Shown here piece by piece: positions 33,295-40,852 of a DNA stretch of 64,000 nt (its first letter is position 1; the number at the start of each line of letters is the position of its first letter). The stretch covers positions 39,946 through 103,945 of the forward strand of contig JBCCFL010000016.1 in assembly GCA_039029735.1 (NCBI GenBank), read 5' to 3'. The notes under the pieces were generated by a model that saw nothing but the letters and a program-made list of their open reading frames with translations, was not told the origin of the DNA and searched no databases. The translations under genes were made by a program, and so were the position numbers. The stretch comes from CADEDH01 sp039029735 (GTDB lineage: Bacteria; Actinomycetota; Acidimicrobiia; Acidimicrobiales; SZUA-35).

Positions 33295-33367
33295 GGGCCT
33301 GCGGAGCAGGCCCTTACGGCGAATCGCCCCTGGCAATTCGCTCCCACGTAGCTCCTCGTATGGGCCA
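33295..33367 (+). repeat. Two-hairpin repeat, copy C (after tmRNA)
   Basis: A diverged copy of the element behind tRNA-Leu. The first hairpin is GGGCCTGC-GGA-GCAGGCCC (33295-33313); the second is GCGAATCGCC-CCT-GGCAATTCGC (33319-33341) with one mismatch. The end CCTCGTATGGGCCA matches copy A. Relative to copy A, stem bases changed in pairs, so the structure is kept. Confidence 0.8.
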
Positions 33368-33429
33368 GGCAAAGGAGATGCTCTCCAAACTGGTCAAGGG
33401 GCATCGGTGTTGATGCCGATCATCCTCCC

Positions 33430-34185
33430 ATGGCACAACGGCGGCGGAATCGATCTTGGCACGAGGCCGGGGTGTCTGGCGCCGAAACCGCGCTCGTACT
33501 GGCGCTGGTGGCCTTCGTCGCCATCGGCGGACTGACCGCGGCCGGCACGTCGCTCGGCGGCTCCGATGACCTCAATGAGGCGAGTGCCGCCCTCGGCGAG
33601 GAGATCGTCGAGATCAACACGAGCACCGAGGACGGCGCCCGGGGGTCGAGCGGCGCGTTCGGCAACGGAGCCAGCGGTGTGGCCGGCACCGACACGAGAT
33701 CGAGCGGCGGTATCAACATCGACTACGACGACGGTGTCTGGAACACCCACCGCGCCGGTGAGACCTTCGGCGACTGGACCGTCGAGAGCGGCAGCGTCGA
33801 TGTGAAAGTCGACGGGCGCCGGGGATTCAACTCTGGAGCCGGGGGGAACTTCATCGACATGAACGGCTCCGGCGCTTCCGGGCGCATCTCCCGTACCTTC
33901 AACGTGATCTCTGGCGTCGAGTACAACCTGAGCGTCGACGTAGGTGAGAACAGCTACGGCGGTGCCGCAGCCAAGACGTTGGCCATCGAATGGAACGGCG
34001 AGCGCATCTCCACGCTGTCGATCGATCTGCCGAGGGACGAGTTCAAGACCTTCACCGTTCGCATCCCACCCTCGCCCAGCGGGGAGGCGACGCTGACGTT
34101 CGAGAGTCTCAGCGGCGCCACGTCCTACGGTCCCCTGATCGACGATCCGACGATCACGCTCGTCCCGGCCACCTCCACAGGCTGA
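33430..34185 (+). CDS. Flp-pilin-like surface protein with DUF642-like C-terminal domain
   Basis: The 251-residue product starts with a basic leader and a hydrophobic helix, SGAETALVLALVAFVAIGG (about residues 16-34). This resembles the N terminus of Flp/class III pilins, with Gly followed shortly by Glu. A Ser/Gly-rich linker follows, then a C-terminal beta-rich domain (SGRISRTFNVISGVEYNLSV, KTFTVRIPPSPSGEATLTF) like DUF642 or carbohydrate-binding sandwiches. It is probably membrane-anchored or processed and surface-exposed. No prepilin peptidase or secretion ATPase gene is nearby. It follows the tmRNA repeat and converges on the PilM-like gene. Confidence 0.6.
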   Translation: MAQRRRNRSWHEAGVSGAETALVLALVAFVAIGGLTAAGTSLGGSDDLNEASAALGEEIVEINTSTEDGARGSSGAFGNGASGVAGTDTRSSGGINIDYDDGVWNTHRAGETFGDWTVESGSVDVKVDGRRGFNSGAGGNFIDMNGSGASGRISRTFNVISGVEYNLSVDVGENSYGGAAAKTLAIEWNGERISTLSIDLPRDEFKTFTVRIPPSPSGEATLTFESLSGATSYGPLIDDPTITLVPATSTG

Positions 34186-34224
34186 GCCCTGGCTCGCGCC
34201 GCCGTCGACGCGGGCGACTAGCCG

Positions 34225-35433
34225 CTACAGGATACGGCTGAGGATATAGGCGAGGACGACAGCGGTCATCGCCAAGGCGCCGATCAGGAAGTCGGTCCAG
34301 TTGAAGCCCGACTCTGTTTTCAACTCCCCATCGGGATGGGCGAACGCAGCGATGGCGTCGAAATGTGATTCCGGCCCGGGCTCGGGTTCGGCCTCTGGTT
34401 CCTCTCGACGCAGCGAGCTCTGGTGCCGGATCTGATCCGGCGTGATTGCTGGGTACTCCTGTGACCGCTGCAACGAACGAGGCACCCGCTGGAGCTGGCG
34501 AGTGGCGTGGTTCTCCACCGTGACCACCGGATGGGGGTCAGCCGCCTCGGCCTCCAACTGCACATCGTCCAACGCGTGCTCAGCCGCGGTCGCATCAAGC
34601 AGGTCGTGCCCACTGACGTCATCGTCGACTGGCCCCGGCGCATAGTCGGGCTGGGTGCCGTAGATCCGTTCGCCCGTGAGCAGGTTCGATGGGTCAGCGT
34701 CGAGCAGCCCGAGCGCCACGCCAGCCGCCGGCGCCAGCGCAGCCACCTGCACCCCCCGGTTTCGGCACAGGAACTCATCCACCGTGATCTGATCGAGCAC
34801 CTCCGGCGTGGTGGGTGCGCCCCCGGGCAGGGTGACCTGCACCGCATCGTCGATCGCACCCTCGGTGGTCTCGAACGCCTCCAGCACCTGACTGTCGAGT
34901 ACCCGAGCTGACCAGGTGATACCCGAACCCAGGGTGAGCGCGGCCGAGCGCAGGCGGCCCGTCACCCGAACCGCCGCCACCGGTGCCAGTTCGATGCGAT
35001 CCAGCTTCAACCCGGTTGAGGCGAACACCTGCTGCATGAACTCGACATAGCGGAGCGGCGCATACGACACGCCCCGGGATCCGGCCATCGCCATCGGCTC
35101 GTCGAGATCGACGCTGAGCGACTGCAACCACCCTCGCAGCGCTGGGCCACTGCCTACTCCGCAGTTGGGGAAACCCATGGTGGCCGCCACGGCCAGCGAC
35201 GCGCCTTCACCGAGGCCCATCTGATCCAGCGCCGCCTCGATAGCGGCTCGGGTCGAGAGTTCCTGCTCGATCGGATCGCGGGGGCCGCCCACCTTGGCAA
35301 TCGGGCGTTCCACCACGTCGCTCACCGAACAGTCAGCCGGATCGATCGTGACGATCCGCACCTTGGAGCGACCAACCTCCACGCCCATCAGGAGGGGCGG
35401 TTGCTGCGCCGACAATCCGGATTGCATGCTCAT
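34225..35433 (-). CDS. PilM/FtsA-like actin-fold protein with C-terminal membrane anchor
   Basis: The 402-residue protein looks like a diverged ASKHA/PilM-type protein. It has an N-terminal strand pair LLMGVEVGRSKVRIVTID, the PilM-style FMQQVFASTGLKLDRIELAPVAAV, and a later AALTLGSGITWSARVLD, which resembles the second phosphate-binding strand. After about residue 250 it becomes acidic and disordered, then ends in one membrane helix (FLIGALAMTAVVLAYILSRIL). Canonical PilM proteins lack that anchor and work with PilN/PilO, which are absent here. With the pilin-like gene next door it may form an orphan surface-assembly pair. Function is inferred only. Confidence 0.55.
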   Translation of the reverse strand: MSMQSGLSAQQPPLLMGVEVGRSKVRIVTIDPADCSVSDVVERPIAKVGGPRDPIEQELSTRAAIEAALDQMGLGEGASLAVAATMGFPNCGVGSGPALRGWLQSLSVDLDEPMAMAGSRGVSYAPLRYVEFMQQVFASTGLKLDRIELAPVAAVRVTGRLRSAALTLGSGITWSARVLDSQVLEAFETTEGAIDDAVQVTLPGGAPTTPEVLDQITVDEFLCRNRGVQVAALAPAAGVALGLLDADPSNLLTGERIYGTQPDYAPGPVDDDVSGHDLLDATAAEHALDDVQLEAEAADPHPVVTVENHATRQLQRVPRSLQRSQEYPAITPDQIRHQSSLRREEPEAEPEPGPESHFDAIAAFAHPDGELKTESGFNWTDFLIGALAMTAVVLAYILSRIL

Positions 35434-35521
35434 CTACAACGTCCTCGGACCCGCCAATCCGCCACTGTGCGCGCGTAGATTACATCACATCTGCGGCAAG
35501 GATGTAGATAGACCCCAACCT

Positions 35522-36379
35522 TCAGGAGAACTCGGGTTCGTCCCAGAAGGGGAACGCGTCGGGTGTGTCGCTGCTCGGCTTGAGTGACCACTCGGGATCA
35601 CGCTTCTCCAGGAACGACGTGACGCCCTCCTTGGCGTCGGCCATCGCCCCGAGCGATTGGATGGCTCGTGAGTCAGCTCGATGGCTCATCATCGGGTGGT
35701 CGAACGTGAGCCCACGCCACATCAGCTGCCTGGTGAGCGCCACCGAAACCGGAGCGGCGTGCACGGCGATCTCCCGGGCGATCTCATTGGCCCGATCGAG
35801 CAGATCGTCGGCCGGTACCAGCTCCACCAGACCACCCTCAGCGGCCTCAGTGGCCGGAAACACCCGGCCGGAGTAGCACCACCGGGTGGCCTGACTGATG
35901 CCGACCAGCCGCGGCAGGAACCACGACGAGCACGCCTCGGGCACGATGCCCCGACGGGCGAACACGAAGCCGATCTTGGCCGCATCGGACGCCAGCCGGA
36001 TGTCCATCGGAAGCGTCATCGTGATCCCGACCCCGACCGCAGGACCGTTGATCGCAGCGATGATCGGCTTGGTGAGCTCGAAGATCCGCAAGCTCACCCG
36101 GCCCCCGCCGTCACGGTTCACTGCGTTCGGGTCGCGGCCCCGGGCACCAGCGTTGAACGTGTCGCCCCCGGCCGCTGCCAGGTCAGCCCCGGCACAGAAG
36201 CCTCGGCCGGCTCCCGTCATGATCACGGCTCGGACGTCGTCGTCGGCGTCGATCTCGTCGAACAGCGCCAACAGCTCCGTCATCATCTGGGTGTTGAACG
36301 CGTTCAACGCCTCAGGCCGGTTGAGCGTGATGGTGGCGACGTGGTCGGACACCTCGTACAGCAGGGTCTCGTAGCTCAT
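35522..36379 (-). CDS. Enoyl-CoA hydratase (crotonase family)
   Basis: The 285-residue enzyme has YEVSDHVATITLNRPEALNA, the oxyanion-hole loops GRGFCAGADLAAAG and INGPAVGVGITMTLP, and the catalytic-acid segment RRGIVPEACSSWFLPRLVG with Glu, which fits a hydratase. The insert after the ADL motif (about 25 residues) is Gly/Arg/Asn-rich. I chose the ATG at 36379 (MSYETLL); the frame reaches 36415. It lies 73 bases downstream of the glutamate-synthase-like gene and could share its transcript. Confidence 0.92.
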   Translation of the reverse strand: MSYETLLYEVSDHVATITLNRPEALNAFNTQMMTELLALFDEIDADDDVRAVIMTGAGRGFCAGADLAAAGGDTFNAGARGRDPNAVNRDGGGRVSLRIFELTKPIIAAINGPAVGVGITMTLPMDIRLASDAAKIGFVFARRGIVPEACSSWFLPRLVGISQATRWCYSGRVFPATEAAEGGLVELVPADDLLDRANEIAREIAVHAAPVSVALTRQLMWRGLTFDHPMMSHRADSRAIQSLGAMADAKEGVTSFLEKRDPEWSLKPSSDTPDAFPFWDEPEFS

Positions 36380-36452
36380 CGCCGCCACAGTTGCCGATGG
36401 GCCGGCCCAAGACAAGTCACGTCGCCGCAGTGCCCCACGGCGAGCCGACGGC

Positions 36453-37958
36453 TCAGGCCATCAGCGTGTCGAGCTCCTGGCGCCGCGTCTTGCCTTCGTT
36501 CCACCACGATCGGTCGTACTCGTAGCGGTCCCACAGCCCGATGGTCTCGTTGCCATCCACCAGCAGATCGATCGACTCCGGCTCGACCTGGGCCGGGTGA
36601 GCGTGACCGCACGCATGCGTGAGCTGCAACAAGCCGTGACGGAAGGCGATGAAGTAGTTCGCCGCCCGGGCCGCCTTGCTCGTGGGTTCGAGCCCTCGGG
36701 CGAACCACTTCATCTGCGTGGCCACCCCAGTCGGGCAGTGCCCCGTGTGGCAGAGCTGGGCCTGAATGCAGCCAACGGAGAGCATGGCCTCGCGGCCGAC
36801 GTTCACCATGTCGACACCCATCGACATCGCGAGCAGGGCCTCACCAGGGAAGCCGAGCTTGCCAGCCCCACCCCAGACCACCCGTTCAGCCATGTTCCGC
36901 TCGGCGAACACCCGGTAGACCTCGGCGAAGCCCAGCCGGAACGGCAGGGCCACGTGATCGCTGAACACGAGCGGCGCAGCACCCGTTCCCCCCTCGCCAC
37001 CGTCGATCGAGATGAAGTCGGGGCCACGGCCGCTGCGGGCCATCTCGTCGGCCAGCTCGATCCAGAACTGGCGCTGACCGACCGCCGACTTGATCCCCAC
37101 CGGAATCCCCGTGACCTCGGCGATGCGCTCGATCGTGTCGATCATCGACGGGATCGAGTCGAACTCGGCATGGCGGGAGGGGCTGGCCACCGTGGTGTAC
37201 TCGGGCACCCCACGGGCCTTGGCGATCTCCGGAGTGACCTTCTTGGCCGGGAGCACACCCCCGAGGCCTGGCTTGGCTCCCTGGCTCAGCTTGATCTCGA
37301 TACAGCTCACCGGATGGGCATCGACCTGAGCCACCAGCTTGTCGTAGTCGAGCCGGCCATCGGCGGTGCGGGCGCCGAAGTAGCCGGTGCCGAGCTGGAA
37401 CATCAGGTCGGCACCGTGCAGGTGATGCTCGCTGATCCCGCCTTCGCCTGTGTTGTGGATGCAGCCCGATATGGCGGCGCCCCGGTTCAGAGCCTCGACC
37501 GCCGGGGCCGAGAGGGAGCCATAGCTCATCGCCGAGATGTTGATCACCGACGCAGGCCGGAACGCTCGAGGCCGACTCCGCCACTCCCCCATCACCTTGG
37601 CCGCGGGGATCGCATACGAGTCGTCCTGACGGGCCGACTGGTGCGGGAACGGCGAGTGCCTCACCAACAGGTAGTTGGGCAGGGTCATCTTGTTGTCGGT
37701 GCCGAAGCCGAAGTACTGGTTGTCGTCCTTGGCCGACGCATACACCCAACGCCGTTGATCACGGCTGAAGGGCCGCTCCTCGTCGTTGTCGGTCACGATG
37801 TACTGGCGTAGCTCGGGCCCGATCTTCTCGAGCATGTAGCGGAGCCGGCCGATGATCGGGTAGTTGCGGCGGATTGCGTGCTGGGTCTGCACCAGATCCT
37901 GGATCGCGAGCACGATCAGGATCAGCACCACGACGGCGAGGATGACGAGCCACACCAT
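36453..37958 (-). CDS. FMN-binding glutamate synthase family protein, membrane-anchored
   Basis: The 501-residue protein has an N-terminal membrane helix (WLVILAVVVLILIVLAI) and a complete glutamate synthase alpha-barrel: INISAMSYGSLSAPAVEALN, the FMN/substrate region IEIKLSQGAKPGLGG, SIDGGEGGTGAAP and VNVGREAML. Three Cys in GCIQAQLCHTGHCPTG are the usual 3Fe-4S ligands. It is the single-domain form without glutaminase or partner subunits, whose reaction is not established. It may be a membrane-bound oxidoreductase acting on a glutamate-like substrate. Confidence 0.88.
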   Translation of the reverse strand: MVWLVILAVVVLILIVLAIQDLVQTQHAIRRNYPIIGRLRYMLEKIGPELRQYIVTDNDEERPFSRDQRRWVYASAKDDNQYFGFGTDNKMTLPNYLLVRHSPFPHQSARQDDSYAIPAAKVMGEWRSRPRAFRPASVINISAMSYGSLSAPAVEALNRGAAISGCIHNTGEGGISEHHLHGADLMFQLGTGYFGARTADGRLDYDKLVAQVDAHPVSCIEIKLSQGAKPGLGGVLPAKKVTPEIAKARGVPEYTTVASPSRHAEFDSIPSMIDTIERIAEVTGIPVGIKSAVGQRQFWIELADEMARSGRGPDFISIDGGEGGTGAAPLVFSDHVALPFRLGFAEVYRVFAERNMAERVVWGGAGKLGFPGEALLAMSMGVDMVNVGREAMLSVGCIQAQLCHTGHCPTGVATQMKWFARGLEPTSKAARAANYFIAFRHGLLQLTHACGHAHPAQVEPESIDLLVDGNETIGLWDRYEYDRSWWNEGKTRRQELDTLMA

Positions 37959-38012
37959 GGCGCTCAGCGTAGTGATCCCGATCGACGCCGTCGCGATCCT
38001 GTGGGCCGCAGA

Positions 38013-38909
38013 TCAGGCATCCAGGTAGCGGGTGACGGCGATGCCGGCGCCCAGACCGCCGAGGATGGCCCCGACGATCAGCAGGTAGAGCGAGATCAAC
38101 AGCACCGAGCCGGTGGAAAGGGCGAAGCTCTCGAACAGCCTGAGGCTGTTCTCCCCCGCCAACGCCCGGGTGATCGCCTGATTGAGGGCGAACACCGACA
38201 GGGTGGCGAACACGGCCCCGACGAGGCCCTGCAAAAGCCCTTCCATCATGAACGGGATCCGCACGTACCAATTGGTGGCGCCGACGAGACGCATCACCTC
38301 GATCTCACGCCGTCGGGCGAACAGACCGGTCTGGATCGTGTTGTACATCAGCATCGCTGAGGCCAGGGCCGACACCACGGCGGCGAAGATCATGATCCGC
38401 GACGCCCATGTGGTGAAGTCGTTCAGCTGCTTGATGTACTCCTCGGCGTAGTCGACGCCACTCACGCCAGGGAGGGCCTCGATCTCGGCGCCAAGCGCAC
38501 GGATGAGGGAGATGTCGGCGATCTCGGGCACCACCCGGAACGACGTGGGGAGCTGCTCGGGCTCGACGAGGTCGAGCACCTCGGGCTGGTCGGCGTAGTA
38601 CTCCTGAAACTCGATGAACGTGGCGTTCTTGTCGATGTAGGTGGCTCGCTGCACTGTGAGCGAAGTCGTGAGGAAGTTCTCCACCGAATCCACGTTTTCG
38701 GGTGCGGCGTCGGCGTTCATCCAGACGATGAACTCAACGTCGTCCTGGAAACGGCTGTTGAAGCCGTCAACCCCCTCACGGATGAGCAGGAACGCCCCCA
38801 GCAACGACAACGACACGGCCACCGTGACCACGGTGGCCACGGTGAGGGTCGGGTTGCGGAGAAAGTTGTTCCCGGTTTCCCGAGCGAGGTAGTCGACGCG
38901 CAGCACCAT
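38013..38909 (-). CDS. ftsX: Cell division ABC-like protein FtsX
   Basis: The 298-residue protein has four membrane helices: the first at about residues 22-45, then a periplasmic domain, then three helices near the C terminus, with the FtsX permease stretch IEVMRLVGATNWYVRIPFMMEG. With FtsE it couples divisome signals to peptidoglycan hydrolases (RipC type in actinobacteria). It lies 28 bases after ftsE. In many actinobacteria smpB follows ftsX directly; here it does not. Confidence 0.95.
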   Translation of the reverse strand: MVLRVDYLARETGNNFLRNPTLTVATVVTVAVSLSLLGAFLLIREGVDGFNSRFQDDVEFIVWMNADAAPENVDSVENFLTTSLTVQRATYIDKNATFIEFQEYYADQPEVLDLVEPEQLPTSFRVVPEIADISLIRALGAEIEALPGVSGVDYAEEYIKQLNDFTTWASRIMIFAAVVSALASAMLMYNTIQTGLFARRREIEVMRLVGATNWYVRIPFMMEGLLQGLVGAVFATLSVFALNQAITRALAGENSLRLFESFALSTGSVLLISLYLLIVGAILGGLGAGIAVTRYLDA

Positions 38910-38937
38910 GGGGCAGGTCCTTCTGGCTGATCAGCAG

Positions 38938-39615
38938 CTACTCGTAGACGCCGCGGGCCTCGTCACGGACGATCTCGCCGTGGGAGAGCTCGATCACCCG
39001 TCGCCGCATCGTGTCGACGATGCCGCGGTCGTGGCTGGCCATGAGCACAGTGGTGCCGGTCTTGTTGATCCGGTCGAGCAGGCGCATGATGCCGATCGAG
39101 GTCTGCGGATCGAGGTTTCCGGTGGGCTCGTCGGCCAGAAGGATCAGCGGCCGGTTCACGAACGCCCGCGCAATCGACACGCGCTGTTGCTCACCACCGG
39201 AGAGCTGCCCGGGGTACTTGTGCATCTTGTCGCCGAGGCCGACCAGCTCACAGATGGCGGGCACCTGGGTGCGGATCACGCTTCGGGGGCGGCCGATCAC
39301 CTCGAGTGCGAACGCCACGTTTTCCGAGACGGTCTTGGTGGGAAGCAGCTTGAAGTCCTGGAAGATCGCACCGATGTTGCGGCGCAGCATCGGAACCTTC
39401 CACGTCGACATCTGGCCGATGTCCTTGCCGGCCACGAAGATCCGGCCCGTGTCGGGCTCCTCCTGCTTGTTGAGTAGGCGCAGGAACGTGGACTTCCCCG
39501 ATCCCGACGGCCCCACCAGGAACACGAACTCGCCCTTGCCGATGTCGGCGTTGGCGTTCACCAGGGCCGTGGTCTGGCCCGGATATTCCTTCGTGACATT
39601 TTCCAGTCGAATCAT
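38938..39615 (-). CDS. ftsE: Cell division ATP-binding protein FtsE
   Basis: The 225-residue ABC ATPase has the Walker A motif GPSGSGKST, the Q-loop IGAIFQDFKLLP, the signature LSGGEQQRVSIAR, Walker B LILLADEPTGNLD and the switch His in ASHDRGIV. It partners FtsX at the division septum. It is followed by ftsX and lies 94 bases after prfB, as is usual for this gene group. Confidence 0.97.
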   Translation of the reverse strand: MIRLENVTKEYPGQTTALVNANADIGKGEFVFLVGPSGSGKSTFLRLLNKQEEPDTGRIFVAGKDIGQMSTWKVPMLRRNIGAIFQDFKLLPTKTVSENVAFALEVIGRPRSVIRTQVPAICELVGLGDKMHKYPGQLSGGEQQRVSIARAFVNRPLILLADEPTGNLDPQTSIGIMRLLDRINKTGTTVLMASHDRGIVDTMRRRVIELSHGEIVRDEARGVYE

Positions 39616-39709
39616 GATGTCCTCAGCGTCGAACGGTCAGCCTACCGGCTGGGTTGCGACGGGTGTGGGCACCGATGTCGCACCAGCCTCAGACGCGGCT
39701 ACAGCCTGG

Positions 39710-40822
39710 TCAGGCAGATGCAGCCCCGGCTCGTCGCCACCGCAACCACGCCTCCATGAACGGTCCAACCTCACCGTTGAGCACTGCCTCGGGGTTGCCG
39801 GAGGTCTCGCCGCTGCGTTCGTCCTTGACCTGCTGGTAGGGCTGGAGCACGTAGGAGCGGATCTGGCTCCCCCACTCCACCTTCTTCGATTCACCAGCTT
39901 CGCTGGCGAGCAGTTCCTCGCGCTTTTGGCGTTCGAGGTCGACGAGCTTCATGGCAAGCATGGCCATGGCCCGATCCTTGTTCTGGTGCTGGCTGCGCTC
40001 GTTCTGGCACGACACGACGATGCCGGTTGGCAGATGGGTGATGCGCACGGCCGAGTCGGTGGTGTTGACGTGCTGACCACCAGCGCCCGAAGAGCGGAAC
40101 ACGTCCACCCGCAGGTCGCGTTCATCGATGTCGACCTGGTCGGCGGCGTCCTCGATGTAGGGCACAACGCTGAACGAGGCAAAGGCCGTGTGGCGTCGAG
40201 CCTGGGAGTCGAACGGCGAGATTCGCACCAGTCGGTGCACGCCGCGCTCGGCCTGCAGGAGCCCGTAGGCGTAGCGACCCCGCACCACGAACTCGGCGGA
40301 GGTGATGCCCGCCTCCTGACCCTGCTGGGAGTCGCTGACCTCGACGTCGAAGCCCCGCCCCTGGGCCCACTTGCGGTACATGAAGAACATCATCTCCGCC
40401 CAGTCCTGGGAGTCGGTGCCCCCAGCGCCTGAGTGGATCTCGCACACCGCATCGCCTTCGTCGTACTGCCCGGTGTACAGCGCACGCAGTTCGAGTTCGG
40501 TGAACGCGGCGCGGAGCGTGCCGATCATCTCCTCGGCCTCGGCCTCGAGGCTCTCGTCGCTCTCCTCGCGGGCGAGCTCCCACGCCGCCTCGGCGTCGTC
40601 GATCTGGCCGGCGAGGTCGTCGTAGAGGGCGATGTCGTCGCGCACGGCCGTGAACTCGGTTTGCACGGCGCGAGCACGATCGGCGTCGTCCCACAGATCC
40701 GGACGACCCATCTCGGTCTCGAGCTGCGGCAGGCGGGCCCGGATCTCGTCGATCCGCAGGTACTCGGCTGCCTCGTCGAGCTCGGTGCGCAGCGCCTTGA
40801 TGTCGTCGGTCAGATCAGCCAT
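39710..40822 (-). CDS. prfB: Peptide chain release factor 2
   Basis: The 370-residue class I release factor reads UGA and UAA stops. It has the anticodon-like SPF (VRISPFDSQ) and the GGQ loop GAGGQHVNTTDSAVR that triggers peptide release. The reading frame is continuous from the ATG, so the autoregulatory +1 frameshift site found in many prfB genes is absent. It sits between secA (30 bases upstream) and ftsE. Confidence 0.97.
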   Translation of the reverse strand: MADLTDDIKALRTELDEAAEYLRIDEIRARLPQLETEMGRPDLWDDADRARAVQTEFTAVRDDIALYDDLAGQIDDAEAAWELAREESDESLEAEAEEMIGTLRAAFTELELRALYTGQYDEGDAVCEIHSGAGGTDSQDWAEMMFFMYRKWAQGRGFDVEVSDSQQGQEAGITSAEFVVRGRYAYGLLQAERGVHRLVRISPFDSQARRHTAFASFSVVPYIEDAADQVDIDERDLRVDVFRSSGAGGQHVNTTDSAVRITHLPTGIVVSCQNERSQHQNKDRAMAMLAMKLVDLERQKREELLASEAGESKKVEWGSQIRSYVLQPYQQVKDERSGETSGNPEAVLNGEVGPFMEAWLRWRRAGAASA

Positions 40823-40852
40823 GGGATACCAGCATGCAGCGAGGCGACGGCC

